Positions 35,745 through 44,834 of a stretch of 64,000 nucleotides of DNA are shown here, one piece after another. The notes below the pieces were generated by a model that was not told where the DNA came from, searched no databases, and saw only the letters and a list, made by a program, of their open reading frames with translations. The stretch's first letter is position 1. Each line of letters begins with the position of its first letter. Made by a program: the position numbers and the translations under genes. This stretch comes from Flavobacterium sp. ACN2 (GTDB lineage Bacteria > Bacteroidota > Bacteroidia > Flavobacteriales > Flavobacteriaceae), in NCBI RefSeq assembly GCF_002303885.1, contig NZ_MRCM01000022.1:23635-87634 (forward strand). Direction: 5' to 3'.

Positions 35745-38700
35745 ATGAAAAAAAATTACAAAATACATTTTGCGACACTGCTTATCTTGCTTTCGGTTGT
35801 TTTTTCTTATGGGCAGGAAATTCAGCCACCAAAAGAATTAAGTGCAGCTTCAAGTTCGATACAAAAGATCGAAGCCGCTGATCGTTGGGTAGATAAGTTT
35901 TCAAATCAAGATTTGGTAGAACTGCCTATTGGTATTCGTAATACGGTAAATAATATTCAATATTCTATCGGAATTACAAAAGCTACTTTTACGCCAGAGT
36001 ATACAACGCTGACGGTTTTCTGTAGAGTAGATATTCCTCAGAAAGATAAAAAAACCGGACAGCCCATGCAGCTTTTCTTTGGAGCAGATAATGTTAAATT
36101 ATCGCATCAAGGAGGTATTATGGGCGAAGCCAAATTGGTATTGCTAGGCAATGTTGATATTCCGTTTAATGAGGATAAATGGCAGGTTTCTTTGTACGGA
36201 GGTTTCGAAATGGCGACAGGAAACGTAAACGACCTAACGTATGTAAAGATCGATTGTGATGGTTTTAAAGAAATGAAGATTTCTGGCGCTGTTGAGTTTT
36301 CTAGAGATCTAATTTTGCCAATCGATCCGTTGACCAAAACGGTTGATGAAGCAAAAACTACAGTTCCAAAAACGTATTATAACGGAAAAACGGTTGCAAT
36401 ACCCAATAGAGTTAGAGGAGAATTTAGTTTTACAGCAGGTAGTTGGAATGATATTTTATTAAATGTAAGTCTTCAACCTTTTGTATTAAAAGACAAACGA
36501 AACGGAAAAGATTTTGATGGTAATTTCCAGTTTTTGGTAAGCAATGCAGTATTAGATTTAAGTGATTTAAAAAATGATCCTGTAGTTGTTTTTCCAGAGT
36601 ATTATGCCAAAAATTCGCTTTTGGTTCCAAGTCAAGAATCGTGGAAGGGAGTTTTTGTCCAGACTTTTGATGTAGGTCTGCCCAAGGAATTTCAAACAAC
36701 AGATACGGCATCAAGTAAAGAAAGACTTCATGTAGGCGCACAAAATCTTATTATAGATAAATTTGGAGTTTCGGGAACTTTCTATGCAGATAATGTTTTT
36801 CCTTTAGATCGAGGAATAACCAGTCAGGAAAAATCATGGGCTTATTCCTTAGACCATATTGATGTAACTATTGCGGCAAATACTTTTGTAAAAGCAAATT
36901 TAAAAGGACAGATTCTTTTACCCATTAGTAAAGCCACACCAGAGAAAAAAGAAACGACTACAACTCCTGCAACAAATGCGACAGCGAATACAGGAACGGC
37001 TGGCGCAACAGGAACCGATTCTACTAAACCAAAACAAACCAATAGGGCTGGTTTAGAATACAACGGATTTATTTCTATGGAAGAGCAACAATTGGTTGTG
37101 ATAACCAAAGATTCCATAGCTTTTGATATCTGGAAAGCAAAAGCATTATTGCTGCCCAATAGTTCTGTCGAGTTAAAATTAGTCAATGGGCGATTTTTGC
37201 CTAAAGCCAATCTAAACGGTTCGGTTTCTTTTGGAACCAATAAAGGAGCAACAGACGATAAAGATGTAGAAGGTAAGAAAACAGTAGACTTTAAAGGAAT
37301 TACGTTTGAGAACCTGCAATTACAGACTGTTTCGCCTATTATTTCTGTTAGAAATATGGGATACAAAGGGACCGTTGGTTTTGGTAATTTCCCTGTTTCT
37401 ATCGGAAACATTAACGTAGCCATTAATGGAGATGATTCCCGAATTGATTTTGATTTAGGAATTAATTTAATGGAAAGTATTGGAGCAGGAGCAACCGCAA
37501 GAATTGGAATAAAGGGTAAGATGTACGATGATGGGTATAGGCAAAGAAGCCGATACGCTGGTTTGGATCTTTCGGCTATCCATATAGATTGTAAGTTCAG
37601 CGGATTAACCATTAAAGGAGGGCTTATTCTAATGGAAAAAGACCCTGTATATGGAGATGGATTTAATGCAGATGTTGAAGTCGACGTTGTGGATGTTGTT
37701 AATGTAAAAGCAAAAGCAATTTTCGGACGTACTACTTTTAGATATTGGTATTTTGATGGAGCGGTTAAGTTTCCTCCAACACCAGGTGTTCCTTTTATGA
37801 TTACAGGTTTTGGTGGAGGAGCCTATTACAAAATGCATCGAAATCAAGATATTGCTATTGGCGAATTTTCTCCTTCGGGACTAAGTTATACGCCAGACGA
37901 GAAAATAAGTTTAGGAATTAAGGCTTTAATCTATTTTCACGTAGGAGCAGAAACCATTTGCGATGGCGAAGCCGGATTTGAAATGGCATTTAACTCAAAA
38001 GGAGGAATAAACAGATTAGCTATTTTCGGTAAAGCCAATGTCATGGCTAAAATTCCAGGACTTAAAAATGTTACCGATTTAATGGGTAAAGTAGCTTCAA
38101 ATGTTACCGCTAAGAAAAGCTTTTTAGGAATTACAGAAAATGATCTTAAAGGTTCTTTTGCTAGCAAATATATTCCAGAAGCTAAAGAAGCAATTCCAGG
38201 AGATTTGTCGGCAGCAGTAGGAATAAAAATGGCAGCAGCTGTCGAATTTGATTTTGAAAACAAATCGATGCACGCCACTACTGATGTATATATTAATACA
38301 CCAGGAAATTTCCTTTCGGGAACTGGAGAAGGAGGAAGAGCCGTTTGGGGAGTTTTCCATAAAGATCCAAAAGATTGGTACATGTACATGGGAACACCAA
38401 AAGACCGATGCGGAATTAAAATTGGAGTTGCAGGTATGTATTTGCAAACGACAAGTTATTTTATGGCAGGAACGGTACTTCCGGGCAGTCCGGCGCCACC
38501 TCCACAAGTAGCTCAAATTTTGGGTGTAGAATTAAAAGAACTGGATTATATGCGTAACGAAAATGAATTGGCAAATGGAGGTGGTTTAGCCTTTGGAGCC
38601 AGTCTAGATTTCGATACAGGAGATTTAAGTTTCTTACTTTTTTACGCCCGTTTTCAGGCAGGAATGGGATTCGATATTATGCTTAAAGATTATCAGGAAG

Positions 38701-40445
38701 CTAGATGTTCCAACACAGGAAGCCGTGTAGGTATAAATGGTTGGTATGCCAACGGACAATCTTATGCTTATCTGCAAGGAGAACTTGGAATTAGAATTAA
38801 ATTATCTTTCTTAAAACTAAAGGTTCCAATTATTTCTGGAGGAGCCGCAGTTTTATTACAAGCGAAATTACCAAATCCAGTTTGGATGCGCGGGTATGTG
38901 GCAGGAAATATGAATATTTTAGGAGGACTGATAAAAGGAAAATTCAGATTTAAATTTGAATTAGGCGAAGAATGCCAATTTGAAAATGCATCGCCACTAG
39001 GAGGTATTAAATTAATCACCGATGTGACTCCAAAACAAAGCTCTACAGATGTAGACGTTTTTGCTGTGCCACAAGCTGCATTTTCAATGAAAGTAAATGA
39101 AGCTTTTGTAATTCCTGAAGACGCAGGCGATGTGACTTATAAAGTTATATTAGAAAAATTCAAAGTATTTGATGGAACCAAAGAAATTCCAGGAGTTTTT
39201 GAATGGAGTAGTATGAAAGACAGAGTTAATTTTGTTTCAACAGATATTCTTCCTCCTCATAAAGAATTGAAAGTTCAAGTTGAGGTTAGTTTCCAAAAAA
39301 TGGTAAATGGCGTATTCCAGCCTATAAAAGTAGACGGAAAAGTGGCCACAGAATTTGAAGAAAGAATATTTACAACAGGAGGCGCGCCAAACCATATTCC
39401 GCTTACCAATATTAAATACTCTTATCCAGTTGTAGATCAAAAGTATTTCCTTGAAGAAGAATATTCAAAAGGATATATCCAACTGAAGCGTGGTCAGGAT
39501 TATTTGTTTGAAGATTCTAATTGGGAGACCAGTATTAAGATGGCGCAAGACGGAACTTCTAACTCAAAAGCAGTGGCATTTAACTATGATACTACTTCAA
39601 ATGAAGTATATTATAACTTGCCCAATATCGATCAGGATAAGAAATATAATTTCTCTATCGTTAGTAATTTAAAGCAGAATACAACAAGAAATACGACATC
39701 GAATACAAAGACAAATACGATTAGTGATGAGGGTAATGATATACAAATAAAAGAAAATCAAGCCGATGCCGTATCTAAATCTGAAGGAACTATTGATCGT
39801 CTGACCTATTCATTCAACACCAGTAAGTACAGAACTTTTGCATCTAAGATGAATGCGATCAGTACTCAAAACTATAACTTCGGAATTTTAGATTCAGATG
39901 TAATTTATTTGAGTAATACTATTTCAAGTCAGGAAGCCTTTGATATAGTTGATCTTATGGGTGTAGCTTATAGTGATAATAAAGCCGTAATAACAGCAGA
40001 ATCTAAGTTGAATGATCAATACTACCTAGTAGATATTTATCCGTATTTATACAAAGATTATCCTTTAAATGGCACTTTCACTATAACCAATAGAGACACT
40101 AACGAGTTAGGTGTGGTTCCAGTCAAAGGAATCCCGCTTAGTTCTTATTATACGGTTAGTTTAGAAAACAATATCAATCAGTCGTATACAAGAGGAAATT
40201 TCCCATTTAATTACAATATGCCATTTTTCTATAAGGAAGACTGGGTCGATTTAAATAACCAAATAGTTAACTCATACGTTAACGGAGACGCTGGCATTAT
40301 GGCGCTTTCTCAACGATTTCATAATAGTAATTTCCAATTCATGAGACATGGAAATTATGAGATAGTAGTAAAGTATAATCTGCCAGGAAATAAACAGGCA
40401 AATGAGTTTGTTTATAAGTATAAAAACATCAATACTTTTAGGTAA
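35745..40445 (+). CDS. Giant exported protein of unknown function (1566 aa)
   Basis: I start at the ATG at 35745, where MKKNYKIHFATLLILLSVVFSYG forms a signal peptide. The in-frame ATG at 35709 would add 12 polar residues. The N-terminal third is beta-rich with long regular strands (LTVFCRVDIPQKDKKTGQPM, AVEFSRDLILPIDPL). A Thr/Ala/Gly-rich linker (about residues 390-430) precedes a central region with many Gly-rich strands, such as ITGFGGGAYYKM and GGLAFGASLDFDTGDLSF, reminiscent of a large beta-solenoid or barrel. The C-terminal third has Ig-like segments and an Asn/Thr-rich linker. It shows no enzyme motif, T9SS tail or lipobox. It is the last gene of the locus, ending in a strong terminator. 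I do not recognise the family. Confidence 0.68.
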   Translation: MKKNYKIHFATLLILLSVVFSYGQEIQPPKELSAASSSIQKIEAADRWVDKFSNQDLVELPIGIRNTVNNIQYSIGITKATFTPEYTTLTVFCRVDIPQKDKKTGQPMQLFFGADNVKLSHQGGIMGEAKLVLLGNVDIPFNEDKWQVSLYGGFEMATGNVNDLTYVKIDCDGFKEMKISGAVEFSRDLILPIDPLTKTVDEAKTTVPKTYYNGKTVAIPNRVRGEFSFTAGSWNDILLNVSLQPFVLKDKRNGKDFDGNFQFLVSNAVLDLSDLKNDPVVVFPEYYAKNSLLVPSQESWKGVFVQTFDVGLPKEFQTTDTASSKERLHVGAQNLIIDKFGVSGTFYADNVFPLDRGITSQEKSWAYSLDHIDVTIAANTFVKANLKGQILLPISKATPEKKETTTTPATNATANTGTAGATGTDSTKPKQTNRAGLEYNGFISMEEQQLVVITKDSIAFDIWKAKALLLPNSSVELKLVNGRFLPKANLNGSVSFGTNKGATDDKDVEGKKTVDFKGITFENLQLQTVSPIISVRNMGYKGTVGFGNFPVSIGNINVAINGDDSRIDFDLGINLMESIGAGATARIGIKGKMYDDGYRQRSRYAGLDLSAIHIDCKFSGLTIKGGLILMEKDPVYGDGFNADVEVDVVDVVNVKAKAIFGRTTFRYWYFDGAVKFPPTPGVPFMITGFGGGAYYKMHRNQDIAIGEFSPSGLSYTPDEKISLGIKALIYFHVGAETICDGEAGFEMAFNSKGGINRLAIFGKANVMAKIPGLKNVTDLMGKVASNVTAKKSFLGITENDLKGSFASKYIPEAKEAIPGDLSAAVGIKMAAAVEFDFENKSMHATTDVYINTPGNFLSGTGEGGRAVWGVFHKDPKDWYMYMGTPKDRCGIKIGVAGMYLQTTSYFMAGTVLPGSPAPPPQVAQILGVELKELDYMRNENELANGGGLAFGASLDFDTGDLSFLLFYARFQAGMGFDIMLKDYQEARCSNTGSRVGINGWYANGQSYAYLQGELGIRIKLSFLKLKVPIISGGAAVLLQAKLPNPVWMRGYVAGNMNILGGLIKGKFRFKFELGEECQFENASPLGGIKLITDVTPKQSSTDVDVFAVPQAAFSMKVNEAFVIPEDAGDVTYKVILEKFKVFDGTKEIPGVFEWSSMKDRVNFVSTDILPPHKELKVQVEVSFQKMVNGVFQPIKVDGKVATEFEERIFTTGGAPNHIPLTNIKYSYPVVDQKYFLEEEYSKGYIQLKRGQDYLFEDSNWETSIKMAQDGTSNSKAVAFNYDTTSNEVYYNLPNIDQDKKYNFSIVSNLKQNTTRNTTSNTKTNTISDEGNDIQIKENQADAVSKSEGTIDRLTYSFNTSKYRTFASKMNAISTQNYNFGILDSDVIYLSNTISSQEAFDIVDLMGVAYSDNKAVITAESKLNDQYYLVDIYPYLYKDYPLNGTFTITNRDTNELGVVPVKGIPLSSYYTVSLENNINQSYTRGNFPFNYNMPFFYKEDWVDLNNQIVNSYVNGDAGIMALSQRFHNSNFQFMRHGNYEIVVKYNLPGNKQANEFVYKYKNINTFR

Positions 40446-40472
40446 ATTCTATAAAGGACTATAAGTGACTTT

Positions 40473-40506
40473 AAAAACCCGTTTGAAAATTCTCAAACGG
40501 GTTTTT
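40473..40506 (+). terminator. Intrinsic terminator of the toxin-like locus
   Basis: AAAAACCCGTTTGA, a 6-nt loop and TCAAACGGGTTTTT form a near-perfect stem with a T-run, 28 nt after the stop of the 1566-aa gene. Confidence 0.9.
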
Positions 40507-40596
40507 ATTTTAGACAACCAGATTTAACATTTAGGAGCGCTTTTTTTTATTAATTTACATAATCATACAAATCGAGCTTTTATCTAAAACTAAAAG

Positions 40597-41994
40597 ATGC
40601 TGAATAATAAAGAAGAAAAGAAAGAACAAAACGCAGTATATATGCTCCCTTGGGTAACGGCAATTGCAATGTTTATGCAATCCTTAGATGGTACAATTCT
40701 TAATACTTCGCTGCCTTCAATAGCTAAAAACATGGGATATTCGGCCACCGAAATGGATTCGGTTATTGTAACCTACACACTCACATTAGCAATGTTTATT
40801 CCGCTTTCCGGATGGCTGGCAGATAAGTTTGGCACCAGAACCATGTTTATGATTGCCGTGTTTCTGTTTATCATGGGATCTTTGTTTTGCGCTCTTTCAG
40901 TTGATTTGAATACGCTTAACATGGCACGTGTTTTACAAGCGGTTGGTGCTTCCATGATGGTGCCAATTGCCCGATTGGCTATTTTGTATCAATACCCCAA
41001 AAACGAACTGCTTAAGACAATGAACTTTATAACCTTATTCGGATTGTTAGGAATGGTTGCGGGTCCAAGTTTAGGAGGTTTTCTCTCAGACAATTTCAGC
41101 TGGCATTGGATTTTTCTAATAAACATTCCCATTGGCCTCATCGGAATTTCGATGGCGTATCGCATTATGCCTAACTTTAAGCACGCAGTAGGAAGATTCG
41201 ATTTTAGAGGATTGGTTTATTTCAGTTTGGCACTAATTTCTATCACTTTGGTTTTAGAACTTATCGGAAGCGGACGACCACACATGATTGTAATTCTAAG
41301 TTTATTGTTTCTCTTCGGACTGCTTTCTCTCTTTTATTATATTCATTATGAAAAAACGGAGAAGCCTATAATCGACCTGCATCTTTTAAATATTAGAACC
41401 TTAAAAATAGGGTTGATGGGAAGTTTAATTACTAGACTTGGAATTGGTGGACTGCCATTGCTTTTACCGCTTATGCTGCAAACCAGTTTTGGTTACTCGG
41501 CATCGGTATCAGGATTATTGCTGTTGCCTTCTGCCTTGTCAAATGTTGCTGTTAAGCCTTTTATGGTAAATATTATAAAGTTTTTTGGCTACAGAACAGT
41601 ACTGATAAGCAACACCATTTTGCTAGGAATTGTTTTGATTGTTCTCGGATTTGTAACGAAAGAAACACCAATTGGATACTATATTTTACTGATGATATTC
41701 TACGGAATTTTCACCTCTATACAAATGTCTGCCATGAATACGATTACGCTTTCAGATTTGGATCAAGATACGGCGAGCGGCGGAAATACGATGTTGGTTA
41801 TTATGCAGCAGCTTTCGGTAAGTTTTGGAGTTTCTGTGGCGAGTCTTGCGCTTTCTTTATTTCAGGACGGAATTTTCAATTTAGACGCTTCAAAAGCATT
41901 TCAATATACCTTTATTGCATTGGCTGTTTTTACCATCTTTTCAAGCTTTACTTTTTCAAAATTAAGCAAAACAGATGGAGGAGGGTATATGTAA
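40597..41994 (+). CDS. DHA2-type MFS drug exporter, MdtD-like
   Basis: This is an inner-membrane proton-driven exporter of 465 aa with about 14 hydrophobic segments. It opens with FMQSLDGTILNTSLPSIAK, the motif D1/C family signature of the DHA2 group. It carries GWLADKFGTRTMF (motif A) in the loop after helix 2 and MVAGPSLGGFL (motif C). The order and wording follow E. coli MdtD closely from memory. No membrane-fusion or TolC gene lies nearby, so it probably works alone. Substrates are unknown. It is followed by a Crp-type regulator on the same strand. Confidence 0.88.
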   Translation: MLNNKEEKKEQNAVYMLPWVTAIAMFMQSLDGTILNTSLPSIAKNMGYSATEMDSVIVTYTLTLAMFIPLSGWLADKFGTRTMFMIAVFLFIMGSLFCALSVDLNTLNMARVLQAVGASMMVPIARLAILYQYPKNELLKTMNFITLFGLLGMVAGPSLGGFLSDNFSWHWIFLINIPIGLIGISMAYRIMPNFKHAVGRFDFRGLVYFSLALISITLVLELIGSGRPHMIVILSLLFLFGLLSLFYYIHYEKTEKPIIDLHLLNIRTLKIGLMGSLITRLGIGGLPLLLPLMLQTSFGYSASVSGLLLLPSALSNVAVKPFMVNIIKFFGYRTVLISNTILLGIVLIVLGFVTKETPIGYYILLMIFYGIFTSIQMSAMNTITLSDLDQDTASGGNTMLVIMQQLSVSFGVSVASLALSLFQDGIFNLDASKAFQYTFIALAVFTIFSSFTFSKLSKTDGGGYM

Positions 41995-42113
41995 TTTTGT
42001 TTCGCATAAATAAGTTCTTGAATTCAAAAAAATCACAACTTATCTAATCAATCTGACTTGTTTTGGATTAAGTTATTTGTTCTTCAAATGGCTTTTGTAT
42101 AATTTTACATACT

Positions 42114-42692
42114 ATGTATGAAATATTCCAAAAGTATCTAGAAGAAAAAACAGAACTGACTCCAACAGAATCGGAACGTATACAATCATTTGCTATAATT
42201 AAAAAACTTCGTAAAAGACAATATCTGCTTCAAGAAGGAGATGTCTGGAAATACGATGCTTTTATTACAAAAGGCTGTGTTAGAACTTATACCGTTGATG
42301 AAAAAGGCAGTGAGCATGTAAATAGTTTCAGTATCGAAAATTGGTGGACAGGAGATCGTGAGAGTTTAATGATGCAGCAACCGTCTCGTTTTAATATTGA
42401 TGCTATTGAAGATACCGAGCTTGTTCTTTTTACGCATGAGAATTTTGAATTGCTGTGCAGAGAAATTCCAGCTTTTAATAATATGGTAAATGCGATTCTG
42501 CAAAGAAGTTTTATTGCCGCTCAAAATAGAATTCAGGCTTCACTTACTTTAACGGCCGAAGAAAAGTATTTGAACTTTATAAGCAAGTATCCAGGTTTTG
42601 CTTCGAGAATTCCTCAAACCATGATTGCTTCCTATTTGGGTATGACACCAGAAACGCTAAGCCGTATTCGAAAACAAACAGCAAAGAAATAA
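42114..42692 (+). CDS. Crp/Fnr-family transcriptional regulator
   Basis: The 192-aa product has an N-terminal cyclic-nucleotide-binding-like beta-roll (about 20-120; LQEGDVWKYDAFITKGCVRTY). A dimer helix and a short C-terminal helix-turn-helix (IPQTMIASYLGMTPETLSRIRK) follow. The phosphate-binding cassette of true CRP is not conserved, so cAMP binding should not be assumed; this is normal for the Bacteroidota members. It lies between an MFS exporter and an SDR/VOC pair and may control either. A strong terminator follows. Confidence 0.88.
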   Translation: MYEIFQKYLEEKTELTPTESERIQSFAIIKKLRKRQYLLQEGDVWKYDAFITKGCVRTYTVDEKGSEHVNSFSIENWWTGDRESLMMQQPSRFNIDAIEDTELVLFTHENFELLCREIPAFNNMVNAILQRSFIAAQNRIQASLTLTAEEKYLNFISKYPGFASRIPQTMIASYLGMTPETLSRIRKQTAKK

Positions 42693-42698
42693 ATGTAC

Positions 42699-42724
42699 AA
42701 GGAGCTTTTAAAGCTCCTTTTTTT
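42699..42724 (+). terminator. Intrinsic terminator of the Crp-type gene
   Basis: AAGGAGCTTT/AAAGCTCCTT stem with a 2-nt loop region and a T-run, 7 nt after the stop. Confidence 0.85.
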
Positions 42725-42856
42725 ATGCCCTTCTTCCAACTCTTGATCTATATCAAGTTTTTACTTATTTCTAGTCAATGCACAGGTTTTGCATTCATCG
42801 CAACTTTGTAATGTTCAAAAGAAACAAACATTATAAACATTTAAATAGTAGAAATC

Positions 42857-43714
42857 ATGTCAAAAACAATTTTCATTACAGGAACAAGTACAGGCTTTGG
42901 AAAATTAACAGCCGTAACATTAGCAAACGCAGGTCATTCCGTAATTGCAGGAATGCGAAATACCAATGATAAAAATGCCGCTGTTGCGAAAGAATTGGAA
43001 GCAATAGAAAACATTGAAGTAGTAGATATCGATGTTACAGATGATGCATCAGTTACTAAAGCAATCGAAAAAGTATTGATTAAATACGGAAAAATAGATG
43101 TTTTAATCAATAACGCGGCGGTAAGCGGTTTTGGTTTGCTTGAAGGATATTCTATCGATCAGGTTCGCAAAATGTTTGACGTAAACGTTTACAGCGTACT
43201 TCGCATGTATCAGGCAGTGCTTCCTTCTATGAGAAAAGAAAGAAACGGACTCGTAATTAACATTACAACTGGAGCAAGCGCACACACACTTCCATTTATG
43301 GTTCCGTACATCGCATCAAAACTGGTGGTTGAAAGTTTTACAGAAGGATTGCAAGACGAACTTGCTGATTATGGAATTGAAAACGTAAGCATACAGCCTG
43401 GAGTTTATCCGACAGAAATGAATAACGGATCTAAAGCGGGTATTCATGCTGATAAAACACAAATTATAGAAGAATATGGAGATGCAGCAACCGAAAAATT
43501 CAACGCCTTAGGCACAGCATTATTTGGAAAAATGGCTCAGTTTGATATGAATCCGCAAACCATTGCTGATGGTATTCTAGAATTGTTAAGTATGAAAAAA
43601 GGGGAGAGACCGCTTCGTTTTCCGCTAGACGCGATTGCTCAAGGAACCGATAAAGAATTTATAGAAGCCCGCGCCAATATTAAAGCAAAATGGGTAGCAG
43701 CTTACACCAATTAA
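42857..43714 (+). CDS. SDR-family NAD(P)-dependent oxidoreductase
   Basis: This is a classical short-chain dehydrogenase of 285 aa. The cofactor motif TGTSTGFG is at residues 9-16. NNAA appears at about 86-89. The catalytic Tyr-Lys pair is in YIASK (Y151, K155), with a TTGAS serine/threonine region before it. The substrate cannot be read from sequence. The next gene, an exported VOC protein, starts 48 nt downstream on the same strand, so the two probably share a transcript. Confidence 0.88.
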   Translation: MSKTIFITGTSTGFGKLTAVTLANAGHSVIAGMRNTNDKNAAVAKELEAIENIEVVDIDVTDDASVTKAIEKVLIKYGKIDVLINNAAVSGFGLLEGYSIDQVRKMFDVNVYSVLRMYQAVLPSMRKERNGLVINITTGASAHTLPFMVPYIASKLVVESFTEGLQDELADYGIENVSIQPGVYPTEMNNGSKAGIHADKTQIIEEYGDAATEKFNALGTALFGKMAQFDMNPQTIADGILELLSMKKGERPLRFPLDAIAQGTDKEFIEARANIKAKWVAAYTN

Positions 43715-43762
43715 TTTTCTTTTAAAACACATTTTAATAATTTACTTAGATTCAAAATAAAC

Positions 43763-44770
43763 ATGAAAACAATGCATATAAAATCAAATAAAAAAGTCCA
43801 AACTTCAGCAGCAGCAATGCTTAATTTATTAATACTCTTTTCTGCTTCAGAAAAAACAGCTGCACAAACTAGTGCAGGAATCGTCGGAATAGATCATGTC
43901 GGAATCAATGTTCCTGATCTTAATAAAGCCGTTACATTTTTTAATGATGTTTTGGGTTTTGCACCCGTAACTCAATTAGGACCAATTCCGCTTGACGCTG
44001 ATTGGAAAAAACTAAATCACATTAACCCAAATACTGGAGCCGTTACCATAAAGATGATCAATGCAGGAAATGGAGCAAGTATAGAAGTGTTTGAGTATGC
44101 AGACAATAAAGGAAGCAAAACACACCCCAGTACAGATGATATTGGAGCATCTCATATTGCATTTTATGTAAAAGATATTAATGCATCTGTACAGTATTTA
44201 AAAAGTAAAGGCGTAAAAATAATAGGAGAACCTTTTACAATGCCTTCTGGTGATACAGCGGGAGAAACTTGGGTTTATTTTGAAACGCCCTGGGGATCTA
44301 AAATGGAATTGGTTTCGTATCCTAATGGAAAAGGTTATGAAAAAACGAATCCCAAAACGATATTATGGTCTCCAAAAAATGAAGCAGTGAAAAAAGTCCC
44401 TGCAGATGACTTCGATTCTAAAAAGAACACGGCAATAGTAGAAAACCATCTTAAAATCTGGAATGAAAAAGAGGAAGTTAAACGTAAAGCGCTACTTAAT
44501 CAAGTGTATGCGGCTAATGTAGAAATGGTCGACCGTCATTTTATTGCTGAAGGAATTGAAGATATCAGTAAATTTATTGTAGAGCTTCAAACTAAAAATC
44601 CTGATTTTAGATTTACAGCCAAATCTGTAGAAACCAATCATAATATAGTTCGTTTGTATTGGCAGTTTGGTTCAAAAACAAAACCATCTGTTGTAAGCGG
44701 TATGGACTTGTTTGTTATCGAAAATGGTAAAGTTCAGAAACTGTATGTTTTTGTTGATCAAAAAGAATAA
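43763..44770 (+). CDS. Exported VOC (glyoxalase-fold) protein fused to a SnoaL-like domain
   Basis: The 335-aa product has a hydrophobic N terminus ending at KTAAQ (about residue 35) that looks like a signal peptide, unusual for a glyoxalase-fold protein. A VOC domain follows (about 42-195; GIDHVGINVPDLNKAVTFF, then SHIAFYVKDINASVQYLKSK and WVYFETPWGSKMELVSYP). The metal-ligand pattern H...E is plausible but unproven. The last 110 residues (IVENHLKIWNEKEEVKRKALL...) fit a SnoaL/NTF2-like domain. This fusion suggests a periplasmic enzyme or binding protein for a small hydrophobic molecule. The SDR 48 nt upstream may supply or use it. Confidence 0.8.
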   Translation: MKTMHIKSNKKVQTSAAAMLNLLILFSASEKTAAQTSAGIVGIDHVGINVPDLNKAVTFFNDVLGFAPVTQLGPIPLDADWKKLNHINPNTGAVTIKMINAGNGASIEVFEYADNKGSKTHPSTDDIGASHIAFYVKDINASVQYLKSKGVKIIGEPFTMPSGDTAGETWVYFETPWGSKMELVSYPNGKGYEKTNPKTILWSPKNEAVKKVPADDFDSKKNTAIVENHLKIWNEKEEVKRKALLNQVYAANVEMVDRHFIAEGIEDISKFIVELQTKNPDFRFTAKSVETNHNIVRLYWQFGSKTKPSVVSGMDLFVIENGKVQKLYVFVDQKE

Positions 44771-44795
44771 CTTTTAAATTGATTTTGAAAGTTTT

Positions 44796-44825
44796 AAAAA
44801 GCCAGACAATAAGTTCTGGCTTTTT
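44796..44825. terminator. Bidirectional terminator between the VOC gene and the minus-strand SDR gene
   Basis: AAAAAGCCAGA, an 8-nt loop and TCTGGCTTTTT form a strong stem flanked by A- and T-runs, between convergent genes. Confidence 0.88.
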
Positions 44826-44834
44826 AAATTTCTA

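Noticed and set aside
36842..37612. 256-codon minus-strand frame inside the 1566-aa gene
   Set aside because: Antisense shadow; the plus-strand frame is continuous and has a signal peptide, whereas this one lacks any domain.
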